From NCBI RefSeq assembly GCF_000327385.1, contig NW_008708400.1:2490742-2554741 (forward strand): a stretch of DNA of 64,000 nucleotides. The letters run 5' to 3'. The DNA is from Lottia gigantea (lineage: Eukaryota; Mollusca; Gastropoda; Lottiidae). This document shows positions 1 to 12,376 of the stretch, piece by piece. Below the pieces are notes generated by a model. It did not search any database and was not told the DNA's origin. It saw only the letters and a list, made by a program, of their open reading frames with translations. Positions within the stretch are counted from its first letter, which is position 1, and each line of letters begins with the position of its first letter. A program made the translations under genes and the position numbers.

Positions 1-1343
1 AGGAAGTATAACATTAGAAGGTAATGGGATATCTATGTTATATGATTGTTATTTTGTTTGTAGGACGTAAAACATTAGAAGGTAATGGGATATCTATGTT
101 ATATGATTGTTATTTTGTTTGTAGGAAGTATAACATTAGAAGGTAATGGGATATCAATGTTATAAGATTGTTATTTTGTTTGTAGGAAGTATAACATTAG
201 AAGGTTATGGGATATCAATGTCATATGATTGTTATTTTGTTTGTAGGACGTATAACATTAGAAGGTAATGGGATATCTATGTTATATGATTGTTATTTTG
301 TTTGTAGGACGTATAACATTAGAAGGTAATGGGATATCTATGTTATATGATTGTTATTTTGTTTGTAGGAAGTATAACATTAGAAGGTAATGGGATATCA
401 ATGTTATAAGATTGTTATTTTGTTTGTAGGAAGTATAACATTAGAAGGTAATGGGATATCAATGTCATATGATTGTTATTTTGTTTGTAGGAAGTATAAC
501 ATTAGAAGGTAATGGGATATCTATGTCATATGAATTGTTATTTTGTTTGTAGGACGTATAACATTAGAAGGTAATGGGATATCTATGTTATATGATTGTT
601 ATTTTGTTTGTAGGAAGTATAACATTAGAAGGTAATGGGATATCTATGTTATATGATTGTTATTTTGTTTGTAGGAAGTATAACATTAGAAGGTAATGGG
701 ATATCTATGTTATATGATTGTTATTTTGTTTGTAGGACGTATAACATTAGAAGGTAATGGGATATCAATGTCATATGATTGTTATTTTGTTTGTAGGAAG
801 TATAACATTAGAAGGTAATGGGATATCAATGTTATATGATTGTTATTTTGTTTGTAGTAAGTATAACATTAGAAGGTAATGGGATATCTATGTTATATGA
901 TTGTTATTTTGTTTGTAGGACGTAAAACATTAGAAGGTAATGGGATATCTATGTTATATGATTGTTATTTTGTTTGTAGGAAGTATAACATTAGAAGGTA
1001 ATGGGATATCTATGTTATATGATTGTTATTTTGTTTGTAGGAAGTATAACATTAGAAGGTAATGGGATATCTATGTTACATGATTGTTATTTTGTTTGTA
1101 GGAAGTATAACATTAGAAGGTAATGGGATATCTATGTTATATGATTGTTATTTTGTTTGTAGGAAGTATAACATTAGAAGGTAATGGGATATCTATGTAA
1201 TATGATTGTTATTTTGTTTGCAGGATGTATAACATTAGAAGGTAATGGGATATCTATGTTATATGATTGTTATTTTGTTTGTAGGAAGTATAACATTAGA
1301 AGGTAATGGGATATCTATGTTATATTATTGTTATTTTGTTTGT
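1..1343 (+). repeat. 61-bp tandem array built from a splice-acceptor junction (about 22 copies, continues left of window)
   Basis: Units begin at about 1, 62, 123, 184, 245 and so on to 1283, nearly all 61 bp (one is 62 bp), and differ by a few substitutions. Each unit contains a pyrimidine-rich stretch ending TTTGTTTGTAG, followed by GGA(A/C)GTATAACATTAGAAGG, which is the start of the real dehydrogenase exon at 1346. About 24 bp of each unit copies the intron end and about 37 bp copies the exon start; the exon-derived part resembles the true exon apart from a short gap near ATATCTATG. Each unit therefore has an acceptor-like AG and, 18 nt later, a donor-like AAG/GTAATG. The array lies entirely in the intron before exon 1346-1483 and is open at the left window edge. 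Confidence 0.95.
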
Positions 1344-1345
1344 AG

Positions 1346-2242
1346 GACGTATAACATTAGAAGGTAATGGAGTATATTCTATGTCTAAACATGCTCTAGT
1401 AGCCTATACTGATACATTACGTCAAGAAATGAAGAAATGGGGTGTACATGTTAGTTTAATAGAACCCACAGGATTTTATACAGGTATTACATTTTTGACA
1501 GCATATTATCAGGAACTTTTTTTGAGGAGGGACTGTAGCTCAGTCTGGAAGAGTGTCAGAATCTCAAGTTGTTTGTTTGGTTACAGACATATACATTTTG
1601 TTTAATAATTGTTGCAACCAAGACTGTAACATAATGGAATCCAATGTCTCATTATTAAAATGATGACCAAGCCTCAATTAGCTTTTGAAATTAATTCAAA
1701 CCCATTTTAGCCTCATTTCAACTCGAAAAATGCTATGGTTTTAGCAACCTTGTATAAATCCTGAATAATTATTTTCCCTGTAAACATGTAATTAAAAATC
1801 AGAGGTAGATCATTTTGGTCATTTTGGCCACAGAATGATTTTAAAAATAGAAATACATGTATAGAAATAGATAGATACTTTCCTCTCTATTTCAATTTCT
1901 TTAGGTAACATGCAGGAACATTCTTTTAGAAGTCGACAAAATGAAGTCTGGGATTCATTAGATGAATTAACCAAGGAGACATATGGAAGAGAATATCTGG
2001 AACATACATATACCCATATAATTAATGCTACCCCACGCTACCCTCGTGACCTGACACCAGTTATACGCTGTATGCGTAGTAGTTTATTATCTAAAAAACC
2101 ACGAGAGCGCTACCCATGTGGCACAGGAGCCGAATTTGTAATGACTTTTTACCCATTATTACCAATGTGGCTAGCTGATAGATTTTCAGCGGCTATTTCA
2201 ATTCTGCCAAAAAGTGTTACACCTTCTGCATTACAGAGGTAG
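1346..2242 (+). CDS. Short-chain dehydrogenase/reductase, SDR9C type (BDH1/HSD17B2/retinol dehydrogenase-like), last two exons
   Basis: Partial gene; earlier exons lie left of the window. Exon 1346-1483 (phase 1 in) ends at CAG/GTATTA, and exon 1905-2242 starts after TTTCTTTAG and ends in TAG. Joined, they encode the C-terminal half of a classical SDR: GRITLEGNG, the catalytic Y-x-x-x-K as YSMSK, the helix ALVAYTDTLRQEMKKWGV, then V-S-L-I-E-P-T-G-F after the Rossmann core. The second exon carries the family's substrate-binding tail, with DLTPVIRCM and ERYPCGTGAEFV. The N-terminal TGxxxGxG cofactor motif is outside the window. Members oxidise or reduce hydroxybutyrate, steroid or retinoid alcohols with NAD(P). 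The tail best fits the BDH1/HSD17B2 branch, but the substrate cannot be told. A possible poly(A) signal lies at 3511-3516, too far away to be certain. Confidence 0.9.
1527..1600 (+). repeat. tRNA-like fragment in intron (possible SINE head)
   Basis: The stretch reads GACTGTAGCTCAGTCTGG followed by AAGAGTGTCAG, which resembles a tRNA D-arm with an A box. There is no full cloverleaf and no clear B box, so this is a tRNA-derived SINE remnant rather than a tRNA gene. It sits just inside the dehydrogenase intron 1484-1904. Confidence 0.35.
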
Positions 2243-2494
2243 TAAAGCAGTATGGTTTTATGTGCTTAATCAAATGCTTAATGCTGAGTTCTTTTGTTAT
2301 TGTGTCCAATCATGCTTTGAAATTAACTTAGACACAGGGGCAAAATATTATAAAATTTAATATAGAAGAACAATTTGTCATTAAAATGGAATATTTTGGT
2401 ACTTTTGGTTCATATACTACTAAAGTCAAGCAAAGATATTGTTGCACATCAGAGTACAATTCAAATCATCATCATTTAAAGTCACAGTAACACA
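2243..2494 (+). other. Probable 3' UTR of the dehydrogenase gene
   Basis: Non-coding AT-rich sequence directly after the stop codon. No consensus AATAAA is seen before the MITE that begins near 2495, so the UTR may run through it. Confidence 0.4.
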
Positions 2495-2812
2495 TTAAAG
2501 TGACAGGTGCACCATTTTGCGGGAATGATTCGAGTCTTGAATATATGTAGATAGTTTTCAGAAGTGCTAAAATGTACAAAAATCGCATAATTCCTACAAA
2601 AATATCTCAAACTGTGAATTTCTTTTCCTGTTTCTATAGATGTCTTTTCTCTGTATGGCAGTGTCTCAAGAAAAGACGTGTTGACATGGATTTGAAAGCT
2701 CAAATTTTGACGATGAGTTGTGAATACTATTCCTGATTGGCTAAGCTAAAAAATTTCAGTTTTCTGAGACTAAGGTTTGATTGGTCAAAAAATGGTGCAT
2801 CTATCCCTTTAA
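2495..2812 (+). mobile_element. MITE, family A (TTAAAGKGAC ends), about 318 bp
   Basis: The left end TTAAAGTGACAGGTGCACC pairs with the inverted right end (TTAAAGGGATAGATGCACC as reverse complement), giving terminal inverted repeats of about 25 bp. There is no coding capacity. Related full or partial copies lie at 5509-5843, 19805-20098, 33231-33549, 52686-52800 and 63226-63416. The superfamily is not certain; the TTAA at each tip may be part of the element or a target duplication. Confidence 0.75.
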
Positions 2813-3774
2813 GGTCAATATTGCATAGTTATTATACTACTTATTCTACCTGAAAAATGTATGATGCATGTGCACATCTTTGTTAGGCTACAAAATACCC
2901 AATATTGTGTTCATTATAAGTAATGCATTAAGGAAGTATAAAGGAAGAATGTTTGAAACGTTCTCAAATGTGCTTAACAATCTATCTGACCATAACTTAT
3001 TTATATAATTTCCATAATGGGCATTGGAATTTAATCTTGTTTGGCATTAAACCCTTTTATAATTTTATTTTTAAAATAATTTAGGAGAATATTTTTTTTT
3101 TTGATTAAAGTGCTGTATTATATAACTGGTTTGTTTGTTGCTTTTGTCTAGTGATTTATTTACTTTTTGTTTATTTTCATTAATTGTTCTTGTGCAACCA
3201 CAAATATGTCATGTTATGTTTCCTCTTATATAAAGAATAAGCATAGCCTTTACAAAAATATATTTTCATACAAGAGAGCTGAAGATGATGTATTGTATTA
3301 AATAAGCATTTCTGTGTTTTGCTATTTGTAAGTTTTGTACCGAGTGCTTTAATGCTTCGCTGATTTGTTGTGTTTCAAAAGTCATTATTGTTCTATCTTT
3401 CATCAGTTTTTTCACCCCAGTAAAGCAAATTCTAATCTCTTAATTTATTTATGATATGACAACATTTTGTTATCACCTATAGATAAAAAAAAAACTCGCC
3501 AGTTATATTGAATAAATGGCCTCTTTCTATGTAAGGGTTAATTAAGATACAAATTTGCATCAAATGTCTTAGTAATTTAATCAACTTAATTTGCTGATAA
3601 CTGTTTAAAAAATAGTATGATTTTCTGTTTTCCGTTTTAACCCTTTAAGATTGAGTGTGAAATAATTAGACCATCATACACCTAGAGAATGACTTAAACT
3701 GTATGTGACTTTGGTAATGGCCACTTAATCTTCTACTGGTGTTGAAAGGGTTAACTATGTTTTTAGACTATTCA

Positions 3775-3776
<2 letters not shown>
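2813..3776. other. Intergenic AT-rich sequence
   Basis: No open reading frame, splice pattern or repeat structure that I can support. An AATAAA at 3511-3516 could serve the upstream dehydrogenase, but the distance makes this weak. Confidence 0.5.

Positions 3777-3848
<72 letters not shown>
3777..3848 (+). repeat. (CAAT)18 microsatellite
   Basis: Eighteen uninterrupted CAAT units, 72 bp. Confidence 0.98.
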
Positions 3849-3849
<1 letters not shown>

Positions 3850-5508
3850 TCAAGTAATTTAATTTGAGAACATAAATATCATGTATTGACATCTAAAAAT
3901 CATTCTCAGAATAATAACCACTGTTCAATAAGAATAAATACAATGAAATGATATTTTATTCCACAGTTCAAGTTGTAACTTAAAACCATTGACATTAGTT
4001 AATATTATTAATTTATTTTCCTACATATTATCTATCATTTATTTTTCAAAATAATTTATTATAAAAGTGCTATATTTATGGTCAGTTTGATGCATTATTA
4101 TTTTTTTACTGAGTATTCCGATTTCATCCGCATCAACAAGGGGTCCAAGCAATGTCATTAATTGTTATATTGTTCTTAATTCATGTTTTTCCTTTAATCA
4201 AAAAATCGATAACTTGAAATTTATGGTACTAAAGTGCAGCTAAAAATATTTGAATTTATTAAAATAAATGCGTTTAATATTTCTGATATTAAAATAATAT
4301 GCATCATAAAGTTTTTGAATTCATTAAAATAGCATGCATCATTATTTCTGGAATGTATTAAAATAGTATATATCATGTCCTGTAGCAGGTGTTGTTAGGG
4401 ATTCCTGAAACCACTCTATGATTGCTTTTTTTCAACTCAACATCTGTTTTATTTATACAATAGAAAATTTTACATTGATTGAAATTACATGAGCATTCAC
4501 ATTAGGTATAATGAAATTTATGAATTCCTTGAAATACTTAGTCTGAAACATTGGCCCATATTTCAGTCTACTGCTGCTGAAAACTGTCACAATAGCTATC
4601 AGTGACTCAAATATGGCAAGATGTAATTGACTATGAAATGGAATTTAATATATATTGAAATTTGAAGCATGGATATAATTTAACCTTTTTCCCAATCTGA
4701 TAGACATACATGTGTAATTGTAGGTCTATTTCTCTAGACTAACTTATTATTACTGAACATTTTTGTGTGGATGAAATAGTGTCATTGTTGTTCATCAAAT
4801 ATATTGTAATAAAATTCAAATCAACTAGATGCATGTATTTCTTGACTGTTGGGGACAAAATAGACTTGCTATTAGTGTTTGCTTTTATTATGTTCATGGC
4901 ATATGAAACTGTGCAGGCCAAATTATTTCTGTGGTGCTGGAAATTCCCTCATTACAAACTCTGATTTTGTTATAAACATGCATGCTTTAAGTCAAATCTT
5001 TTTAAAATTTTAATGTGATCTTATATTGAAAAAAAAAATCCTTATGTAGCCTTTCTTATAACATTTATATGGAATAATATTTGTTGAAAGAGTGACAGAT
5101 GCTTAATTATTTATCACAAACCTCTGTTGGGTTATTGTATTGATACAGAATCAGAGTCCTAATTTGGCATCATAAAAACAGAAAGAGTACAATTTCATTG
5201 ATTGTAGTCTGTAGCGTTATTCATCTTTTATTATTATCTCCCCTACATCTATATGATTACATTCAGAGCCTATATGTTAGAGCCTATATGTTTATATAGG
5301 CTCTGTTACATTATATGATTGTAATTTGACCGAATAAATCATATTTTTGGCAATTATATGGAGGTTAGGTGCTGGATTGTAGACTAATCTATTAATATAT
5401 CTGTATTTTTCTGCTTTACAATTCTGATGAAATGTAGGAAAACTGGATGTTAAATATGAAAAATGATAAGCGCCAGAGAAAACTGAAACTCAGTATAAAA
5501 AGACATCA
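3849..5508. other. Intergenic, AT-rich
   Basis: Only short chance reading frames. A local inverted pair (AGAGCCTATATG near 5266 and its reverse complement near 5292) forms a small hairpin. No gene is seen. Confidence 0.5.
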
Positions 5509-5843
5509 TTAAAGCGATGGGTTCGCCATCCATTTGATAATTTTACCTTGAGTCCCAGAAACACGAATTTTTTAGCTAATCTGTAATAGTGTCCACAGCT
5601 TACTACCGAAATTTGAGACTTAAAATCCATGTGTGTCCAGAATTTTCAGAATGTTAAAGTTAAAATAATATTAATATTATGTAGAAAAGACATGTAATAA
5701 ATATAGAAAGAGATATTTGTAGTTTGAATATTTTATATTTGTATTGTATATTTTAAGGGATTATGCGATTTTGTACATTTATACTACTAACATATATTCA
5801 AGACCCAAATCAACTCCCGAAAATGGCGAATCTGTCCCTTTAA
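5509..5843 (-). mobile_element. MITE, family A, opposite orientation to 2495-2812
   Basis: Begins TTAAAGCGATGGGTTCGCC and ends GGCGAATCTGTCCCTTTAA, giving inverted ends. The interior (GAGTCCCAGAAAC, AGTGTCCACAGC, ATATTCAAGACCC) is shared in reverse with the copies at 2495 and 33231 and directly with those at 19805 and 52686. An AT-rich insertion interrupts the middle. Non-coding. Confidence 0.75.
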
Positions 5844-6703
5844 GTGTAATTTACGAAGAGCACTTCGTTTTGTTGGAAATAAAGTTACCCGTATATGAAA
5901 AAAGTTGTTTCCAAAGAATATTCCATAAAACAATGATAAATGAAAAAAAACAATTATAATTCAAAAACTCGCGATTTCTTGAACACTGGGAGCCAGGATT
6001 GACTAGTCTTCACAATTCTCGTCTGTATATAAGTTCCACACTTTCCTCGACAGACGTAATAATTGTGAAGTATTCGTGAGTCAGAGAGGGTAATATATCG
6101 GTTATCACAGTTATCTTTAATTGAAGACTAAAATAAACCAACATCTATTCTCAACAATCTACATAATATATTATTAACATACTCTCCAGATGATTTCTGT
6201 TCATTTATTCTTTGATACCGTATCATTGGACCGGTTGATAACCTTGTACATTTCAGTAAATAAAAAACAAGGCTCGTAGTCAAATCAAGTTATAGTACGG
6301 TGTGGGAGAGTGGAGGGGGCAACTATTTTACTTGGCTGGTCACTCGAGACACGCTTTATCACACTTCTGCTTCTGAACAGGACAATTATAACAGGGCGTT
6401 TTTAACGGCAGAGGGGTAGGGGGTAAAATAATGACAAAGTTACGAAAGCACAGGTACAGAACGTATAAGTTTTTAGTTTGGGTAGTGGGTGTTTTTACAT
6501 AGTAACAGTCAGCTAGAGGAACAGTCAGCTAGTGAAGTAAGACATTGGCACCTTTATAATAGGCTGCTTAACCTTTTGATTCGCAAATGCTTAGTGATAG
6601 CTCTTGGATTGGTGTACAATCCAAAAAAAGTCTGATGCAGAGATGGTGCCATAATATAATATTCCTGACCACAAATTGTAACAGACCCCATTAACCCCCC
6701 GTC
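5844..6703. other. Intergenic sequence
   Basis: No gene or repeat structure recognised. Confidence 0.4.
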
Positions 6704-7450
6704 AGAATTAACTAAGAACTGGGATAACCATGGCTACAGAATTAACTAAGAACTGGGATAACCATGGCTACAGAATAAAGTAAGATCTGGGATAACCATG
6801 GCTACAGAATTAACTAAGAACTGGGATAACCATGGCTACAGAATTAACTAAGAACTGGGATAACCATGGCTACAGAATAAACTAAGAACTTGGATAACAA
6901 TGGCTACAGAATAAAGTAAGAACTGGGATAACCATGGCTACAGAATAAACTAAGAACTGGGATAACCATGGCTACAGAATAAAATAAGAACTGGGATATC
7001 ATGGCTACCGAATAAACTAAGAACTGGGATAACAATGGCTACAGAATGAAATAAGAACTGGGATATCATTGCCACAGAATAAAGTAAGAACCGGGATATC
7101 ATTGCCACAGAATAAACTAAGAACTGGGATAACCATGGCTACAGAATAAACTAAGAACTGGGATAACCATGGCTACAGACTAAAATAAGAACTGGGATAT
7201 CATGGCTACCGAATAAACTAAGAACTGGGATAACAATGGCTACAGAATAAAATAAGAACTGGGATATCATTGCCACAGAATAAATTAAGAACTGGGATAT
7301 CATTGCCACAGAATAAACTAAGAACTGGGATATTATGTCCACCGAATAAACTAAGAACTGGGACAACAATGGCTATAGAATAAAGTAAGAGCTGGGATAT
7401 CATGGCTACCGAATAAACTAAGAACTTGGACATCACGGCTATAAAATAAA
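6704..7450 (+). repeat. 34-bp minisatellite (about 22 copies)
   Basis: The unit approximates GAATAAACTAAGAACTGGGA followed by TAACCATGGCTACA. Variants include CATTGCCACA and CATGGCTACC types, which recur in blocks. Chance minus-strand reading frames across it (72-residue VYSVAMISQFL-type repeats) are products of the periodicity, not genes. Confidence 0.97.
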
Positions 7451-10400
7451 CAGGAACACGGAAACTATCATCATGAAGATTTGAACCATGCAGTGCAGTG
7501 ATAATGCAATCTCGAATGTTGTAATAATGACAAAGGACAAATAGGTGCTAGAATAACATACCTTGTAAGGACTGGGGTGTCATTCACTGTAAAAGTAAAG
7601 TACTGTAACCTTAATTTCTTCTTAAAATGTGACATGCAATTGACATGAAATGACTTGCACATTGGTTTTGTATCGTAACCCTTGATTTCAACTCACACCC
7701 TTATAGTTGGGACAGCTGATGTTCTAGGAAACAATAAGGTTGGTCAGATGCGCCACATCCGTCTTAATACAATACAACCACCAAACAAATTGTGAATAAG
7801 GGGCATATCAAGCCAGTCTACTGTGGCCCAATGGAAAGAAACCCCTCTGATAGGAAATCACTAAACCCAACAGATCACCAATCAACACCTTAAATACCTT
7901 TCTATTGTTTTACCACTGAGTACGATTCAACCCTTTCTTAAAGTTTCAACACTACTATGTTTATAAACATATGACATTAATTGAAGGCGAAGAAATATTT
8001 CTCATACTGAAGCAAATTCTTATGCATATTTAAGATTCTTATGCATGATTAAGGGGATGTCAAGGGCAATTCTCTTCTAATAAGTATTCAGATTTCCAAT
8101 ATATTACAAATATTACAATTATAGTACCATACGATCTATAGTCCCTTTAAATTTCTGACTGCACCAGACCATGCACTTTATAAAACCACAGCACAAAAAT
8201 AAGTGTGGGTATGTGACGTCACCAAAACTAGATATTCATCAGCATACAGCATAGTGCGTGATTCCCTTTCTTATGTACAATTTTCTCTTTTACTTTTTTA
8301 GAACTTTTAATGCCCCCGACCGACCCACCCCTCCCCACCCTTAAAATTTCAGAGAGTTCCATTTCCTCATTTAAACGAAGTTCATTGACTTTAATTATTA
8401 CTTACCATGATGATTGATATTTAGACCAATATAATTATGAAAGAATCGACGTGATCTGTTTAAAAGGCAATTATTGATAACCTATCTTCTAAAACCTTGG
8501 CAAGAATTTTGACCAATGAAAGCGATTAGTGTTTATATATCATGTTTATAAGCTAATTATGAAAGAATTATTGGCTAGGTTGTTATTGGGAGAGATTGTA
8601 TAAACAGATGTAATATTTGACCAACACATTCTCAACACAGATGCCTTGTTTCATGCCTTTCGTTGTGTGAAAACAACCACAACCATCTTTACATCAAACT
8701 ATTCCAGGCGAAAAATGCACCTTGACTTGGGAGGTGAAATGACCGTAAAGAAATGTAGTTTAAATGACTGTATTTAGGTTTTCTAACTATATAATGGACT
8801 TGCAATGGTGCAAATGGATGTTATTAGTGTCCCCAATAGGCTACATATAAAAGTATAGAAAACCTCTTTTTAATAAAACGATCAAAATGATGAAAAATAG
8901 ATTGGCATTTCAAATTGACATTCATTCGTCTTTACAAAGATAGATTAAAATCACAGATTAAATGCAATGAGATTTACATTCTACTTTCTTCAACGTTATT
9001 GCTGCAAGAAACGTCCTGCCTTTCTCGGTTTTCAATTATTGAGAGTTTAAATCAGTCTGAATTGGGTGTGAGTCTTATCAACTAAAATCATACTAATAAC
9101 TAATTTTTTCAAAATTAATATTGTTCTGTGGCCTAGTCCACGTCTTAATACCGCGAAAGTTACGCTAGCGCTCTGCATTATAGATATGCCTTTACGGAAA
9201 CTGCGGAGAATTGCCAAATATTAATGATTTAATACGAATGATTTTCGTTACATCCGATATACTGGTCCTTTACCGTACTAGGTCCTCTGATCTGCATCAT
9301 AGGTTGAGATGGGTATGCAGTAAAAAGTGTGCCTTCGTTTCCATGTTATCCTTTAAATACATACATTTTTGAAGAAACGTGTAGTTATCTTGAGTCAACC
9401 TGTAATATGGCCACTTCAAGTATCCGAGACAGAATGAAATCTTTAACTACTAGCTTTCACGTAAAGACTGTTATAAACTACTTGTAACTAACAATAAACA
9501 GTTGATTAATTACAAGGAAGTGTCAATCATCATTCTGATCAAAATAAAAACGTTTATTTATTTACCTAAAAAATTTAGAAAAGCTCTTTATAATTCCTAT
9601 AAATCGTTGTATGTTCTTCCATTTTGCCAAATGCCGTAAAAGTCACTAAAAAGCACTATTTAATAACAAAACTGGGTTTTATCAAAGAAAGTTGCAAATT
9701 GATGCTATTAGTGGCCCCGATACACATAAGAAATATACCTTGATTTCCGTAACTTACATTTAATCGAGGTTTTAATTCTCAACCAATAGGATTAACTGAA
9801 ACAAAATATTGAGAGAGCAATCATCTTCGCCATGAATATTCAACACGATCGCCTGTACATTGAAAATTGCTTCGTACCTTTAAGTTACGGCTCAAGGATA
9901 AAGGTTCAACCGACTCAAGACTCTTGATCGTCTTAAAGATGTTTAGTTCCAAGAAAAACCACTAAATGGTTTTAGGTCAGATCCAGTAAAATATAAGTCT
10001 TGCTCTTCTTCGTGACCTATCGACATATTTATGATTAATTACTCTCTTAAATCCGTGGTCATAATACATTATAACAATAATAACACTTACTTCTATCTCG
10101 TATATCATACTCTAACCAGATTGCTTCTACTTTATCCATTCTTAGGTCAGAAAGTTGGTAATTTACAGACACCATAACTTATGCCTTATTCAGAATTTCA
10201 CTAAGTAGCTTTTATTAGTATCCATCTTTAAGCTAATGGACAACCCAGAATCATCTGATTTACTTAAATGGACATTTATTTTAATATTAGAACAAAAAGA
10301 CTGATGGTGTCGGACCATGGACCACGGGGAAACATCACCCTTTTCGAAAATTACTTGCTGGTACCACGTGATAAGGATTCTTGCGCTTCTTAAATAGGGG

Positions 10401-11879
10401 GCTGGGGGGGGGGGGGGGGATGCATGCTATTCGTATTTTGATGATGATTAATCTGCTGAATTCTCCATCTGTATGATTGCGAAAAATATCGGTGAATTGA
10501 ATGTAAATATGTATCGTCTGGTTTGGAATCCTTTCACCTTCCGAAATGCTCGGAATCCCTCTATATCCAAAAAAACGCTTCCAGATTCTTGAATTTAATT
10601 TGGCACTGACAATTTATTAATAATACGTGACAACAGAAGAGTGTTCCATTTCAATGCTGACCTGATTTATCGGGAAAAAAAGCACTGTTGTTCATCAACA
10701 AACCTATCGGTAAAATTCCGAAAAGCCTATGACCAACCATCTACACAATGTCATCATTATCATATTACGAAACAACATTCGTAATACCGTAACCATTGTG
10801 AAAACGATTGCCGACTAGAATGACCTTGTTCTTAACAGTGATTAGAGAGCATGGTTGAGGTCGATTGATTTTAGGTTGACCTCGCTGTAAACATTGTTGT
10901 GATGCGAAAACATGTCATTCTTGTGAGTGAGTGTTGTTCATTTCAGTACACCTGATACCACTACGTGAGAGGGTTTATCTTATATCATTCTTTCCACATC
11001 ACTGTAAATTGAGATATAGATAATTGAGATAGGATATTATCCTCGCTTCAACTAAAGAAGCTGACACTTTTCAATCAACAATCAATTTTATCCCAAATGT
11101 AAATGTTTGGGGGAAAGATCGGAGCTAAGAGGTTTGGTCAAGTATTAGCTGGTAGAAAGTTTTCCAGTCCGTATTTGTAATATGGTTGGTTTTTCTCCCG
11201 AGACACATTACATGGCCACGGAAGTGTATAATTCCAGTTTATTTAATTAATATTCTGTTGTCGATTCTCAGATTATTTGGTTTGTATTTTATAGACACCA
11301 TTACTAAAGATTGTTTTGTTATGATTTACTATAATGATCAACTAAGGTGGTCAGTAAAGACTTTGGTTCAAGTCCAAATTACTTTCTACCAAGGGTCAAT
11401 AATGTCATTAGGTAGTTACACTGTGGCTTTATTTACTTTCTAATTGATAATAATAGAAACGCCTAGACCGAATTGATCTGACTTCAAGTACCTATAATGA
11501 TTTACGCTTCCGTTCAAAATTCTCAAGGTTATCTCCTGTAGCTTTTAAATCGAACACAACTAATCTCTAATCAAGGATTCTGTGTTCCCTGAAGATTTCA
11601 GGTTCTCAACCTTTAGCACTCGTTGTACCCCTTTCTACCTAAGACGCCCCTAATATTATTCAACCAAATCGACAAAGCTATCTAATCTAATCCCAAATAA
11701 AATTGTCCAAGAGTCTTCTCTGGTACATTCTGTAATGTTTGATGTTATTTCTCTCATGGCAACTACCAAAATAACGCAGACGAAAAATGGTTTTTGAAAT
11801 AGTGAGATCATAATTTGAACGGTGCATGACTGCTATCAGAAGATATGCATCTACCTAATACACATAAAAGACTGAATAT
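7451..11879. other. Gene-poor spacer with MITE fragments
   Basis: No supported gene. Fragments near 8805-8875 and 9675-9740 share the GCAAATKGATGYTATTAGTG plus GATACACATA signature of the family B MITEs. A homopolymer G run lies near 10408-10421. The open frame at 11186-11443 has no family resemblance or splice context. Confidence 0.5.
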
Positions 11880-12376
11880 TAGATGTAAGACAACTAATAT
11901 ATGTAAGTATATCATCAACAAGATGCGTTACTATGCAGCGCATTAATACAGTTATGTGTATTAATACCCCAAATACCAGATGCATAAGTAAATACAGACC
12001 TGACAAGCGAGTCATATAATTTTGTGTAAACATCGTAGCTAAATCCACCAAACTGTATCGATTTAGTTTTAATCACAGCCAAAGCCCTATTAGCCAATTT
12101 TGATAACTCTTTAGCGCTGTATGAATAGTCACAGAATTCGTTCACCCACAGGCCTAGGTATTTATATGCATCTGCGTATTTAACATTTAATTCACCACTA
12201 TGGAACTTAAAGTTACTTCTAACTATACCAGAGTTTCTAAAATGTACAATTTTTGTTTTAGACTCATTCACGACTAACCTCCATTTATTACACCAATTAT
12301 TTAGGGTATTCAATAGAATTTGTAGTTTTTGTTCATCTGGGGCCAGAAGAACAATTATACAGTGAATGAAAAACAA
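11880..12376 (-). mobile_element. 5'-truncated non-LTR retrotransposon (LINE), end of reverse transcriptase
   Basis: On the minus strand, 12376-11915 encodes about 150 residues matching the region just after the reverse-transcriptase active site of CR1/Jockey-like LINEs: IVLLAPDEQKLQILLNTLNN, KWRLVVNESKTKIVHF, YKYLGLWVNE, and VFTYASGIWG in the thumb region. The catalytic FADD-type box should lie immediately before IVLLAPDE but reads IHC, so the copy is truncated or altered at that point. Downstream the frame is lost and the similarity fades by about 11880. There is no endonuclease domain. A dead fragment. Confidence 0.85.

Noticed and set aside
1-1343. CRISPR-like regular repeat
   Set aside because: The units are contiguous with no unique spacers, and the context is a eukaryotic intron.
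1530-1600. tRNA gene candidate in the dehydrogenase intron
   Set aside because: Only a D-arm-like part is present; no complete cloverleaf could be drawn.
7151-7436. Minus-strand frames with repeated VYSVAMISQF-like units
   Set aside because: They arise from the 34-bp minisatellite periodicity, with no splice or start context.
11186-11443. 85-residue plus-strand frame
   Set aside because: Chance composition in AT-rich sequence, with no splice or promoter context.
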